Shown piece by piece: positions 1 to 11,850 of a stretch of 64,000 nucleotides of DNA. The stretch lies in NCBI RefSeq assembly GCF_001642475.1, contig NW_019173989.1, positions 62,001 through 126,000 of the forward strand, read 5' to 3'. Positions within the stretch are counted from its first letter, which is position 1. Each line of letters begins with the position of its first letter. Made by a program: the position numbers and the translations under genes. This stretch comes from Fonsecaea monophora. Lineage: Eukaryota > Ascomycota > Eurotiomycetes > Chaetothyriales > Herpotrichiellaceae. Below the pieces are notes generated by a model that was not told the DNA's origin, made no database searches, and was given only the letters and a program-made list of their open reading frames with translations.

Positions 1-2034
1 GCCAACGTTGATAGAATGTCTGCGTGTAGCGTGGAGAGCCACTGTCATTACTTGAGACATTCAGAGGCCGAAAAAATCGACAACCTTGGGACAGTCGAGC
101 ATCTCGCCTGTAGCGCGTCTGCTACTTCTTGGGACAGGGATGGCGCGCATGTGCCTTTCTTGAGGTCGACATGAGGACCACGATGGTGGTTCAAAAGTGT
201 TGTAAGGCCCCGGATATGTGCTTGCAATGTGGCGTTATCATCTCAGCTGATTCACTAGCGGAGCCGTCCGTGTTCTCATACTCGGACACGCTCGTCCTCC
301 AGCCAGCAGCGGAGCGAGCATCCAAGTCAAAGGGGTTATCAGTAACGACTTCCGACGAGACGACGGAGCAGTCAGCCCTGATATATGTCAAGAAGCACGA
401 CATCAATGCCATCGCCCACTACCTAAAGGGTAGCTGGCAGACCGTGATTGGCTAGGGCGTGACATAATGTCTAAACAGAGCCGGACATTATTCGCAGGAT
501 CTCGTGGTGGGCACGAGGGTGGAGAAAATACCGAGCTGAGGAATCTAGCGCTCATGTAGGAGAGCGAGCGAGAAGTCGAGGAGGAAGGGTCGTGTAAAGA
601 CACAACGGACTCGCAAGTGGAAGGCACTACCGAAGCTGGGAGACTTTGGAACCGTGCCCGGGCGTGAGCACGCCCAGATAGAAGGGCCTTGCTTGTTTGG
701 GCTGGAGGATCTTGTGACTGACACTACTCTCGACCAGCTTCCTCAGTAGGAGTAGGACGAAGAGGACGACAGTGTGATTTAACCCATCGTACAAAGTGGA
801 CGGTTGAGGCATCGTCAGACCCTTTGCAGAAAAAACATTTTGTCTTTGCGGAGTCGTTTGGCGTGCGTGATTGAGGTTGAGTGATCGGCACCTTTCCTCA
901 AGTCAGCCTGAGGCTCAATCCTGCGTGTGTGTCACAGAACTTCGAGGTCACAGACGGGGTTCATCTCACTGCTTCTCCTTGTCTGGACTCGAATTATCGT
1001 CCGAAGGAAGGGCGGTTGCAACTCCTCCAACATCGTCAAGTGAGGAAGATGGGGATGGAGTGGAACGGACCAGAAGTTCGACAGCTCACAATGCCCAAGC
1101 AGAAAGGCAGAAGATCATGGTCTTGCGGAACACGGCACTCTTGACTGATGCGAAACGACTTGATCATGGTACAGTGGAGGCTAGCGCAGGGCAGTAATGC
1201 TGGACTGAGGAGTATATCCCGCACGTCTTCACTGTCATAGTCAGAGTCGACACAGCACCTGCTATTCGGGTGCCGGAGAGTGCGAGCAGTCGAGAACACG
1301 GCATAACAATGACCCAAGGACAGTCCCCAACAGCTCCGCTCCGTCTGCAACAACTTCAGGAAGATAAAGGGGAAAGGTAGACGTCAGGGCAGAAAGACAG
1401 CAAAGGCATGGATTCCAGGCTACGGCGGTAACGAAACAGACGGAGAAGGACTGTCATATGCAGCAGTCGAGGTGGTGAGAAGTGACCTTGGCACACGTAG
1501 TCATGAGCTAGGCCTGATTTGGTAAGAGCACAATGTTTAACTGCAACACTAACTCCTTCTAATTAGGACTAGCTAAATTAGTCTCACGTGGGCCACTCGA
1601 GCAATTCGCTTGGCACTCCGCTTAGTCATTCAGACCTTGGCAGCCAGTTGGCTCACCGCAGTCATCGTCCCGTACGAGTTTCGTGGTTCCACTGATAATG
1701 CATCGCTGACAGCCAGTATTTGGCTTGTAGTGTCATCACCAAGCTCTCGCAATCTCCGCACCTAATCAGCCCCGCCGCAAACACACAGCCTATTGTGCGT
1801 CCTTCGTCGCGCGGCTCCGTCCATCCTGCAGCCTGCTCTTTATCGCTTTCGCTCTCCTGCGATCCCTCGACCTGTTCTCCGTTTCCTTCTCCCCTGCGGC
1901 CTCCTGCGACGCCCTGTATGATTCTCGCCTCTGCGATGCAATCCTTTCCATGAGCGTGTTGACGGAGACGCACCTTCATTTCGGTTGAAAATAAACCTTT
2001 TCAGGATCATTCTCAGTGGAGTGTTGCCTTCGCT
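1..2034. other. Stretch without a supported gene
   Basis: Both strands have only short open frames whose composition gives no clear protein. No start codon, intron signal or family motif ties them together. The segment 871-1197 is open in two overlapping plus frames with low-complexity Ser/Glu content. An old broken gene cannot be excluded, but I cannot support one. Confidence 0.4.
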
Positions 2035-3678
2035 ATGATGTCTCCTTGCGGTGGTCAAAGCGCTGTGGCTATAGATCAAAGACATGAGTCTGCGCAATTG
2101 GACTGGGAATACATTGAAAATGAGGATGATAATATGCTCGTGAAATTGGAATACCCACGGCTGAAACGGGAGTTTCTTGAGTATCTGGGGAGTCATACTG
2201 ATGATATTGAGAAGATCGTGGGCCAGCATGTCCGTTCGTCGCCCGGTCAACATTGTACAGTTGCACCGCCATCGGACTGGCTTTGTGGAAGCTTCAACGC
2301 TTGCCTTCCGATTCACGTCAGCGGGCCGAGGCTGCAGCGACTTCTGATCAAGTGTCCTCTTCCCCATCGGCTCGGAGGGGTGACAGATCCACGGTTGTTA
2401 GACGAAAAGGTTCGCTCCGAGGCTGCTTCCTTTGCGTGGATCTCCCAGAATTGCCCTCGAGTCCCATCCCAAGGCTATGGGGATTTGGTCTTCCCAATGG
2501 CTTGGCTGTAGGTGTTTCAGTGTTCGATCCTAAGTCAAGACTCACTCATAATATAGTTTACCTCCGTCTCCCAACTTCCCTGGTATTTGCGTGCCTTTGA
2601 ATATATCAAAAGAGGTTTAGCATGGATCCTGCGAAAGCCTTTTCATCGGCCGTTTGTTCCGCGTCGACGTCCCGCATCTCTCAAGTCCGGCTACCTCCTG
2701 ATGGATTTCATCGACAAGAACCAAGGCACAATGTTGTCCAACAGGTGGCCACTCCGTGCAGATGCCAGTGGTCAGAAACAGAATCTCTACAGAGATCTTT
2801 CCAGGCTCATGCTCAATTTGGCCCATCCATTACGCAAAATAGGCTCTTTCACGGTCGATAATGATGGTGAAGTGCGTCTAAGTCAACGTCCCTTGACCCT
2901 GCAACTCGCTGTCTTGGAGAATCAAGGCATTCTCACTGAAATCTCACCAAGTACATGTTATTCGCGGTCCGACCCTTATTTCCATGACCTCTTACGCTGC
3001 CATGACCTGAAATTGCAACATCAACCAAACTCAGTCCGGTCAAAACGTGATGCAGAAGGGCAAATGGCTGTTCTAACAATCATGCGGGGACTGACGGCGG
3101 CGTTTACGCAGCGTGATCTTCAACATGGGCCTTTCATATTTCGATTGACGGATCTCCACCCGAGTAATATCTTCGCGGACGAACAGTGTAACATCAAGGC
3201 AGTTGTTGATCTTGAATGGAGCTGCTCCTTGCCAATCGAAACGCAACACCCACCGTTCTGGCTAAGCGGACACGAACTCGATGAGATGGAGGGAGAGAAT
3301 GTTGCAGACTTTGATCGCACATGCAACGAATTTCTCGACATATTTGAACAAGAGGACAGATTTGGGGAACGCGACTCTACACTGGAGCCTGGCTTTTGTA
3401 CCACAGTAATGAGAGCTGCTCTGGAGAAGAAGATGCATTGGTATTGGAGCAGCTTGAACGAGCCAAGAGGCATGTACAATCTGTTCATGGACAACATACA
3501 ACCAATGTTCGCCCCCTCACATTCAGAAAGGGGGCAAGCAACCCGATTTCAGCAAACCATCGCGCCATACTGGTCCACTGCTTCTTCCGCCTTTATCGAG
3601 GACAAGGTCCGCGATCTGAAAGACTATCGAGAGCGAGTGCGGGCAAAGAAGCAGGAGTATTCTGGGCTGTGCCCGTGA
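2035..3678 (+). pseudogene. APH-like phosphotransferase gene with a one-base frameshift
   Basis: This is a fungal member of the aminoglycoside phosphotransferase/choline kinase-like fold, whose real substrates in fungi are mostly unknown. Frame 1 from the ATG at 2035 gives the N-lobe, including WLCGSFNACLPIHV and the EKVRSEAASFAW helix. Near 2463-2465 homology jumps to frame 3 (IPRLWGFGLPNGLA), as if one C were missing from the CCC run. A 49-bp intron at 2508-2556 (GTAGGT, CTAAG, TAG) then returns the reading to frame 1 with FTSVSQLPWYLRAF. The C-lobe keeps TDLHPSNIF (catalytic Asp) and VVDLEW (metal Asp), but the usual His before the catalytic Asp is Thr. The stop is TGA at 3676-3678. The shift could be a real inactivating deletion or a sequence error. 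Confidence 0.75.
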
Positions 3679-3731
3679 CTTTCAAATAATTCATTTACTG
3701 TCTTTCGCCCTCTGCTTCGTTTGGAGGTTTC

Positions 3732-4650
3732 TTGACTGATCGGAAGGAATCAGAGAAGTTGAGAACGACATTGCTTCTTTGTCTGAGAGTGGTACACGAC
3801 GGGCGTCCCACCGGATCTGGGTCGGCTTCCGGCGCTTTCAAGAGTCATGCCAGAGGGCGTAGCTTGAACATTGAACTGGACGCAGTCTTCAAGAACACAT
3901 CGTTCCCGGTTAGTCTTCTTTACAACAGCGTCTTACTATCGTCAGCATTGGTTTGGGCCTTGCTCGCTATCCTTGCCAGTGAGGCAGCGGATCCATCACT
4001 TGTGTCTACCCTCTATCACCTCGGTAGCCACTATCTTCAGCGCTTCTGTTCTGGCAGAGCATCGCACCCAAGCCGATTCTCTGCGCAAGATCATTTGTCA
4101 TCTGTTTCCAGATACACGACAGAGTCTGTCCTTTGACCACAAGGGAAACGGACCTTAACGCTGGTTCCACAAGGCGCCAACTCTTCTTCAATAGCGGACG
4201 CCATCTTCATGATCGAGGCCTCTATAAAAGACAAGAACGGTCCTTTCGTTGGGGATCTCGACGTGACTTTGCAATCTCACCTGGTTCATAGCATGAATGT
4301 GTACTCATGGACCTCTCTGAGTGCGTGCAACTATCTGCGGTTCTGATTCTTGCTGGAGCGACAACACGCTCTACCCTGACCCAACCACCTACATCGAGCC
4401 TCCTGCAGTTGCCAACGGTGCATTTTGTAACAGATTCGGAAGCCCACCGGACATCTACGGCCTAAAGGTACCGGCTGACCAGCCATATATTGTTCTTCAC
4501 TGGGAATCGGAGTGGGGTGACAGGCCGATCTTGCTGGACATCGATGAAGGACTCGGTATAGCTCTCAATAAGGACTTTTCCTGCAAGAGAGCCTGGCGAT
4601 ACCTGAACACCCTTGGCCGAGCCTTAGAGTCTGAGAAGACGATGAAATAG
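3732..4650 (+). CDS. Hypothetical protein, spliced, possibly broken at the 5' side
   Basis: I do not recognise the family. The firm part is two exons. Frame 3, open through about 4137-4320 (LTLVPQGANSSSIADAIFMI and onward to MNVYSWTSLS), is followed by an intron at 4321-4408 with donor GTGCGT, branch CTGAC and acceptor CTGCAG. A frame-1 exon starting IANGAFCNRFGSP then ends at the TAG at 4648-4650. The splice is phase 1 and keeps the frame. Further 5' the frame-3 segment 3732-4136 (with a hydrophobic LLSSALVWALLAILAS stretch) ends at a TGA at 4134-4136, and the exon then continues in that same frame. An overlapping frame-1 segment (LFPDTRQSLSF) also looks coding. So there is a missed intron, a frameshift or a nonsense mutation near 4136-4155. 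Confidence 0.4.
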
Positions 4651-6229
4651 GAGGAACCCAACAGCTTGTTGGCAGCCGCGTCTCCATTCAATTATTATCC
4701 GCCAGATCAGCTAACCTTCCACGGAGGCTCACCACGCACCAGAGCGTATGCATTAGATGGAGGTCAAATTTGAGAAGACTTACTCTGATTTGACGCGCCG
4801 GGTATCATCGGAGCAGGGGGCCGACGTCCAAAAACACTCCGAGATTGCGAGAGATAAGAGCAAGGGACAAGGCTCTACAAGAGATCGCGAAAGATCAAGC
4901 AAAAAGGATGGATGCCAAAGGCGGAGCCGAAAGAGGCAGACTATCGACAGCTTGGGCAACACTCCAAGGTTGGCGTCTAATGCAGGCGATCAAAGTCTTC
5001 CACGAGGTATTGAGCGACTGTTGTAGGGTGTCAAGCCTTCAACGTACCTCGCACCACTCGAGGAGCTCTGCACCGTGAATAAACGCAGAAAGCCTTTATG
5101 GAACTGGACCACTAAGCTGGAGACCACGAAGGCGAAGCCCGGGACAGTGCCGAGGAAAACAACGATAACCACGACGGATCCCATCTCAGGCACTCTCTGA
5201 TAGCTTGGGAGTTTCGGAATGGATTGCTGCAGCTCACTGGCGCTTTGCGTGTCGAGCGAGCATGAAAAAAATGCCGTTGCTGCCAAAGTCACGATTCGTT
5301 CGGACCAAGGACGGACAGGCGGCAATACAAGGTGCAGGATGGCCAGTCCGCCCAGGTCGAGCACGTTTTCGAATAGGTCGTCCAATACCTCGCCCAAAGC
5401 AAGAAGAAAAGGGGGAAAGAAGAAGAGAGATGAGGAGAGATGGAGGGCAAGTCTCTGCTTCAAATAAGTACGGTGCGACGAGTGTTCTGCGACTCGTCCG
5501 CGAGAGTATGGAGATTGATGAAGGTTGTCATGGCCTTGACGAGATCCAAACCGGCTTCAATGCTGGAGGCTTCCGTTTCCAGGACCGCGATGTTTGGCTT
5601 CGAGCGCCAGCGTTCGTACATCGTGGCACCACGTACATGCTGGAAGTCTCATGCAGCAGCGGCTATTGGGGATCGATGACTTCGCATGCTGCTGCTTGAG
5701 AGATCGAGCTTGTCGCCCAGGCGCAATGACACTGCAGAGAGGAATGGCTTGAGTCAGAGAATGGAGACTGGAGATTAAGTGGATGGGTGCCGCGACATGA
5801 AGAGTAAACATGGCAAAATAGAGCGATCCAGCAGATTTCACAAGGCCATTGAATGAAGATAAAGGACCAATCCCGTTCCATGAATTGCTAAATCTCGGCG
5901 GCAGATGACCCAGTGCTGCATTCGAATCCAATGTTGCTACTCATTGCCCAATGCCAGGTGACCGTAAGATAACTTCCCATTCCTGCTCGCGCGGCATTGT
6001 GTCGTGTCATTATCGTCGGACTCGGACTGAACCTGTCGAGGGCTCGACTCGCGCTGAAAAGATAACGCGTTAGTCACGAGACGACAGTATGGATCCTGCA
6101 GGCCGTCTTCCCGTTTGGATATGGAGCAACTGTTCTAATGGCCATTAAAACTCACAGAAAGCTTGCAAGAATGCCATGCAAGATCTGGGAAATCATCCTC
6201 ACTCGCCGGCGACGCTCCGCCTGAGACTG
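4651..6229. other. Possible coding debris, no resolved gene
   Basis: Around 4757-5030 two overlapping plus frames encode Lys/Arg/Glu-rich, coiled-coil-like peptides that would form one longer helix if a frame change occurred near 4840. From 5205 to 5699 another plus frame is open but compositionally odd. No conserved motif, clear splice pair or start was found, so I describe this as possible remnants only. Confidence 0.2.
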
Positions 6230-7319
6230 TCACGCCCAACCACGCGGCGGGAGAGCCGGAAACCACTCCAAACCCACGCCGAGTTGTGGTTGTAATCGAC
6301 TAGCAGTCAGACTGTCCACCACCGCCGTAGCAATCAGTTGAGAAACTCGACAGAAATCAATGTTGGAACAAGCACGAATAGCGTCCGCCGCTTCATTCGA
6401 GAGACTCTGCTGGATGAGGTGCTTAAAGTCGTACGAACCCACGCTAATCATGTATGGTATATGTCGGGCTGACAACCGTGGCCTGCGAGCATCTTGCACA
6501 TCCTCAGAAGGCGACATCGACACTTTCATCCTCTTCCAGCTTCGGTCTTTGGCGTCCGTTAGCTCCAACGCCACGAAAGATCACCATCAAGGTGGGATCC
6601 TGCCTCTAAAACAGCGGGCGTCTTGCGCAATGATGATTCGACATATATCGAGGGTCGGGACCACCTAGTCAACGCGACAGCCTCTCGGGTGCCGCCATGC
6701 AGAGGAGGGGAGAGCCCCCACGGAGACACTCGCAGTCGACGGCCCCCGAGGACCCGGTCAGCATCGTCGCAGCCATCAAGGACACCTTTCGCGGTTGGTT
6801 TGGTTGCTTCTGATTCATTGGCAGCTTCCTTCGAGGATGGTTTTGTAGGCTCTGGAAAAAATCCGTCATCGGGTTTTTTACGAAGGTTTGGTCGTTGCCG
6901 ATACAGTTCCTTGTGCACGGAGGGTTGAATTGCTTAATAGTCGTTACCATCTCTTCTCCGGACAAGGACAAGAAAGAGTTTTCAAGAATCTGCAACTGCC
7001 TCAGCCAGGGCATGCCGTCAGCTGGGTTCGATTCCGTGCTTCGGACCAGCCACCGCATCGTGCGTAATGGCGGAAGCCGTCGTCTTGGGGTCTTTTCCAA
7101 CCCGAGTATCAAAGCATGCATCTTGCCCGATGTTAGGCGGCCGGACCCCCTTTTCATCACCCATGAAGCCGCGTTGAAGACCCAACCCATCGTGGCTATC
7201 GTCACAAACAATCTTTCGGCGCGGAGAGTTTGACCTGGAGGCACGCCATTGCCTTCAGGATCGTCAGCTGATTGCCGCTCGTCACATCCATCGATGCAGG
7301 AATCATATATTGCAGGCAT
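6230..7319 (-). CDS. Possible multi-exon hypothetical protein
   Basis: On the minus strand an ATG at 7319 opens a 216-codon frame to 6669 (MPAIYDSCIDGCDERQS at its start). Two further frames overlap downstream, the last (6230-6574) containing the compact peptide VGSYDFKHLIQQSLSNEAAD before its stop. The order and composition fit exons of one gene, but I could not find a donor-acceptor pair that joins them convincingly. No domain is recognised. Chance open frames in GC-balanced DNA are a real alternative. Confidence 0.22.
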
Positions 7320-7735
7320 CTTTAAAGCATGTATCGCACTGTGCTCTCAAATTGTTGAATTTCAAGTACGAAGGAGTATCTCAACAGGCCACTTGGTTGG
7401 TTGACAGCGAGGTCATGGCGCAGGTAGTGACCGACCCTGACGCGTCGCTTGCCCCACGTGACTGTAGGAAGGCGCACGATATCTTCCAGCAGGGCGCTGA
7501 CAAGCCGAGCATGTGAATGCCTCCGTGATATACATTGCAGACCTAACACTGTTGCCATGTGTCAGAGAATCGAGGAAGATTTCGAGTGCATGTGGGAACA
7601 ATAGGACGAGAAACAGCTCTCGAAGTAGGTCAAATTAGTCTACGGCGAGGTGAACGCAGGTCAAGGACTCTGAGGCTGCAGGGCCATTGGCAACTCGAAT
7701 TCGGGACTCTGTACCACTCCACTCGGCCGAGCGCT

Positions 7736-8908
7736 TTACGTCAAACATGAGCCAGACGTGTGTTCAATTTTGTCCACCAGTAAGGAGAAAGGCGGCAGCG
7801 CCCACTTCATGAGAGTGTATGCAAGGGGGCCTTTGCGTGACTTAGTCGACTCATTGAACACTGGCTCATGACCGGCTCCCAAAGGATCTCCTCTCACTTC
7901 ATCCGTTGGATCCCCTTCGAAGTTACCTCTTTGGGTATAATTGTGACTCGGCAGAAAGAGTTTTGATTCCTCACCCCTTTGTGATTGTACAAAATATTCG
8001 AGACAGAGAAACGGCACGACTTCATTCCTGCCGAGTGGCCATAGCTGAACCATTGGTAGGGGCGTTTACTCTCACCTACCTGCCATTGTCGCCAATCAGC
8101 GTCGAAGTAGGGGGTTTGAGCCAAACTCGTTCAAGGAGATGGGAAAAGACAATGTCTGCAATGGCGAAAATGATACCGAGTACACGGGGATATATGTTGG
8201 GCAATTCCGATACCCCAAAAGCCACGCTCTTCTCGAAGACGTAAGAACACGGCGATTTATACCTATCTGTGCGATAATGATACCCAGAAGACGGTCCCAT
8301 CTTATTCAGAAGTACCGGGAGAGCAATAATGGACATCTCCGTGTCAAGGAGCTCAATGGCGAAGTAGCTGACCCAACAAAAGGTCGGTCGCCAGCTCTTG
8401 GTGATCGGAGCGTACCAGCAGTATGGTGTCCACGTGACGGATACATCAGCCGGTAAAAGAGGGCTCTTGTGATGGAAGCGCAGAGCGCGTCGGTAACCTG
8501 CCGAGGAGCCTGTAGCAGGCAACAACAGCCCAGAGGTACATGATTAAAACAAGGGTGGCCATATCATTCCTTGGCATGTTTTGACATCTTTTAACCGGAT
8601 GAAGGTTAACCCGAACAGGATCTCGAGTGTAATAATACACAAGCAAGGACAGCCCGGCTGATCAACGAGAGGAACTGATTACCTTGTGAGTTGCTGAACA
8701 GCACCATCTGGACGTATCAGAAGGACATGTTCTCGAGTGCGAACCGATTCTGAGTTCTTTCCAGGGAATGAATGAATGAATGAATGTATTATGGCGCGAT
8801 ATGCGCTCGAATTGATGGATTGTAGAGCAAGGACTGTCGAACAAGGTCGTCAAAGACTTGATTGACAGCGAGATCATACCACAGTAGAGCCAAAAGCCAC
8901 GCCATCAT
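7736..8908 (-). CDS. Hypothetical protein, several short exons
   Basis: The minus strand holds a chain of coding-like segments. An ATG at 8906-8908 opens MMAWLLALLWYDLAVNQVFD, a hydrophobic start leading into a helix. A middle exon (about 8080-8500) encodes TWTPYCWYAPITKSWRPTF and later LGIIFAIADIVFSHLLERVW. A last exon (7736-8027) ends at TAA. The junction of the last two is clear: intron 8028-8079 (52 bp, GTAGGT to GGCAG) joins in phase 2 to read DNG-R-NEVVPFLCLEYF. The joins upstream of about 8500 are unresolved; one possible donor (GTAATC) lies near 8685, and the reading changes frame near 8460-8500. An AATG microsatellite sits between the first and second segments. The family is not recognised. 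The hydrophobic parts suggest a membrane or secreted protein. Confidence 0.4.
8765..8786. repeat. AATG microsatellite
   Basis: About five tandem copies of a tetranucleotide (GAAT/AATG). It lies within the poorly resolved minus-strand gene at 7736-8908, probably in an intron. If exonic it would shift the frame with each unit gained or lost. Confidence 0.85.
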
Positions 8909-9199
8909 GTGTGTAATCGTGACAGAGTTGACTGTGGAATGAATCAAAGGCATTTGTCATTGTCATGCCACGGACATGAGATCTCGATACGTGGTGCCGC
9001 ATGGGATATCTCCACACTTTCACACAGCACAAAGCCCCCAACCATTCCAAATAGTCCTTCGTACTCCTCGTCATCAGTCCGATGCCTAGCGAGGCAGATC
9101 AAATCGATCAGATCTGTGGCTGTGATGGTTCTGTGGCATGTTTGCCCAATCCCTTGACCCGATGTGACCGAGGGCTCACTCACTCACTCCCTCCCTCCC

Positions 9200-10849
9200 T
9201 CAGACCTTGACAACCTCCAGCCCAATCCCAGTCTTCGCAGCGACGGCCGGATCAACCTGCGACGACGACTTCTTCACATCCTTGGCGGTCGTCTTCTCCT
9301 CGTCCTCGTCGTCATCAACCCCCGTCCCCGCGTCGAGAGCGGCAGCGGCGGCACGTTTCCTTTGATCACGCTTCTCGAGCACGCGAATGACAAAGGCCAG
9401 CGCGATCAGCGCACAGCCCAGACACGACGACGCGATAAACGCCGCGTGGAACTTGGGCGCCAGCACGGTCCGCCACACGGTCAAGCTCCACCAGATGCCC
9501 ATGATGTAGCTGAACATGTTGGACGTGGCAATGACGAAGCCGCGGAACTCGTGGTCGTGCGGGATCAGGCTGGAGAACCAGGAAAAGTAGATGCCCGGCA
9601 CGCCCATGGCCGTAAAGCACAGGTAGTAGCCGGTGAATTTGGCGCCGTCGGGCACGTCCCACACGGCGATGATGATGGAGCCGATCAAGCAGGGGACCTG
9701 GAGCAGCAGCAGCGACTGCCGCCGCCGGCCCTGGAAGAGGGGCGAGTCCGAGAGCATACCGGCCACGACTTGCGAAACGGCGGCGACGGCGAACTGGCCG
9801 GTCGTCCAGACGTTGATTTCGTAGACGGTGTGATTGGTCGACTTCAGCCAAAGGGCAAATGCCGGCTGCTGCACGGGAAAGCCGGTCTGGACAAAGAAAT
9901 AGCCCAGCGGCAGGAGCCAGAACTGCCACTGCTTGGCCAGCTTGAAGATCTTGGTGCGGTCCCAGGCCGAGGCGCCCAGCGGTTTCATGCCCTCGTTGAG
10001 CATCCTCGCCCGCGCCAGTTCCCGCTCACGCTCCGTCAGGTAGATGGCCCGTGTCGTCTCGGGGAAGTCTGGGAATAACACGTACCCGATCAGCGCGATG
10101 GGGAGACTGACGACACCGCAGATGATAAACAGCCATTGCCAACCCGAATGGCCGAGCCTGCCGTTCAAGCCCTTGTACGCGCCGGCTTGTAGGTACCCGC
10201 TGAACATGGCAGCAATGGGTGCGGTGGCATAGAAGATGGTCATGCGTTTGGCGAGTTCGCGTTTGGTGTACCAAGACCCGATGATGTAGACGACGCTCGG
10301 AAAGTAGGTGCCTTCGCAGACGGCAAGGAGAAAGCGCAGGCCATACATCTGCGAAGTCGTCGTGACGGCCGACATACAGAACGTAAAGACGGTCCACAAG
10401 AGTTCCATGGTGGGAAGCAGGATCGACGGCCGCACATGTCGGGCAAGTATAACGGCAGGGAGCTGACCCAGGACATAGCCGGCGGTGAAGACATTGGAGG
10501 CATACGTCAACTCACTGCCGTCCATGTGGAGCGCTTCCTTCATGCCAGACACATAGGCGTTGTTGATATTGGCTTGATCAAGACTCTTACTGAAATAGCC
10601 AAGGCAAGATATGGAGAGGAGGCATAGGTCAAGCTTGAGAAGGAACCACTTTTCTTCCTTGGACTTGCCGGGATCATCCCAGACATAGCGGAGGACCGAG
10701 TGCCAAGGGCGGGACTTGGTATGTTTGGTGGCCGCATCTGCATCTGCTTCGTCCGAAGTGGTCAGGATTGACTTTGTGACGAAAACGGTAGCGCCGGGCC
10801 CTTGATTAGGCTTTGGGTCTATCGTCAGGGACTCAGCCTTGTTGGCCAT
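9200..10849 (-). CDS. MFS transporter, Dal5/Liz1 (anion:cation symporter) type
   Basis: A single-exon, 549-residue major facilitator superfamily permease, length typical of the family. I start it at the ATG at 10849 (MANKAESL); the frame is open a little upstream but has no ATG there. After a polar N-terminus come about 12 hydrophobic segments. The signature FSKSLDQANINNAYVSGMKE is close to that of fungal pantothenate/vitamin transporters (Liz1, Fen2, Vht1) and allantoate permease Dal5. A central loop (ERERELARARMLNEGMKPLG) separates two six-helix halves, and the C-terminal tail is acidic and Lys-rich (DDDEDEEKTT). It should sit in the plasma membrane and import an organic anion with protons. 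The substrate cannot be read from sequence. It is divergent from the flavin monooxygenase 1 kb away and may supply the pathway. Confidence 0.9.
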   Translation of the reverse strand: MANKAESLTIDPKPNQGPGATVFVTKSILTTSDEADADAATKHTKSRPWHSVLRYVWDDPGKSKEEKWFLLKLDLCLLSISCLGYFSKSLDQANINNAYVSGMKEALHMDGSELTYASNVFTAGYVLGQLPAVILARHVRPSILLPTMELLWTVFTFCMSAVTTTSQMYGLRFLLAVCEGTYFPSVVYIIGSWYTKRELAKRMTIFYATAPIAAMFSGYLQAGAYKGLNGRLGHSGWQWLFIICGVVSLPIALIGYVLFPDFPETTRAIYLTERERELARARMLNEGMKPLGASAWDRTKIFKLAKQWQFWLLPLGYFFVQTGFPVQQPAFALWLKSTNHTVYEINVWTTGQFAVAAVSQVVAGMLSDSPLFQGRRRQSLLLLQVPCLIGSIIIAVWDVPDGAKFTGYYLCFTAMGVPGIYFSWFSSLIPHDHEFRGFVIATSNMFSYIMGIWWSLTVWRTVLAPKFHAAFIASSCLGCALIALAFVIRVLEKRDQRKRAAAAALDAGTGVDDDEDEEKTTAKDVKKSSSQVDPAVAAKTGIGLEVVKV

Positions 10850-11850
10850 GTCGCTTCTGTCGGGAGGCTTGGACGTCACAGTATCAGGAATGATTTCAGA
10901 CTGAACACGATCACTTTCTCAGTGATATCGACCTGCCAGCGAACAAGACTGCCAAAGAAATGTGTCCCTCCGCAAATGTCGCACATTGATTGTGTTAATA
11001 TACTCGCCTTCGCTGTATGTTGAATGGCGACATTTCACTTTTTTTGTCACCATCAATGCAGTTAGACCGAAACAAACAAGACTCGACCGTTTTATTCGGC
11101 CAAACCATGGCGCACTAACGGAACTGCGTTGGACTCGGCACCGATGCCGGAATCTGCCGACATGGGCTTCTGATAGCCTCCGTCATTACGACTCGTACAC
11201 GCTCATGCAGCCGGCAGGACACTCACGTGCCCCACTCACTATCGTCCCAATCCCAGCACGTGCGAAGATACTCAATTAACCCTCAACAGGAAAGAAGAGG
11301 GCTTGGTGCGGTATAACAGCCAATGAAAGTAGCGGTCGCCGGAGGTGGGTCCAGTGGTGCCAATGATGGCGACATATGGCGACATCTGACGGCTAGATAA
11401 CGACTAACCTGCGACCACAGGATAAAGCTTTGTAGATTTGCGGAGTTGTACGTGCTGTGCAATTGTATTACTGCAAATTGACCACTGTCCACATAGTTGG
11501 AAGAGAGAGACTTGCGCTTGCCAAGGGGCCATCACCGCATCGCGCAGCGGACACGGACAGCCAAACGGACGACCGGACGGACGATGATGAACGCTCTAGA
11601 CGCCATGCCCGTCGCGACATTGCAATACTGATGGCGTGCTGACACCGGCATAGGGAGTCCCTTGGCATCGCAATAGTGAAGGCGAACCCATAACAGTCAC
11701 AGGCATGACGCGCTCGACGACACGCTCATCGAGCCTTTCTCGCAATGCAAGAGAATTGACACACAGAGCCATTTCCCAAGACGAGGAGCCACTAGACACC
11801 CACGAGGAGGCGATCAACTGCTCAGAAACAGCCTTGCGCGCGAACAGCAC
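10850..11850. promoter_or_regulatory. Divergent intergenic region between transporter and monooxygenase
   Basis: One kilobase without a supported gene separates two divergent starts, so it must contain both promoters. It holds CACGTG-containing sequences near 11225 and 11257 and an AGATAA (GATA-type) site near 11393. These are common short motifs, and no regulator is proven. Confidence 0.4.

Noticed and set aside
7018..7045. GGGTTCGATTCC tRNA-like B box
   Set aside because: No matching stems or A box. A similar word near 38318 was rejected for the same reason.
9164..10078. Long plus-strand open frame of 304 codons
   Set aside because: It is the antisense shadow of the MFS transporter; its Arg/Gly/Asp-rich composition is typical of reading a GC-rich gene backwards.
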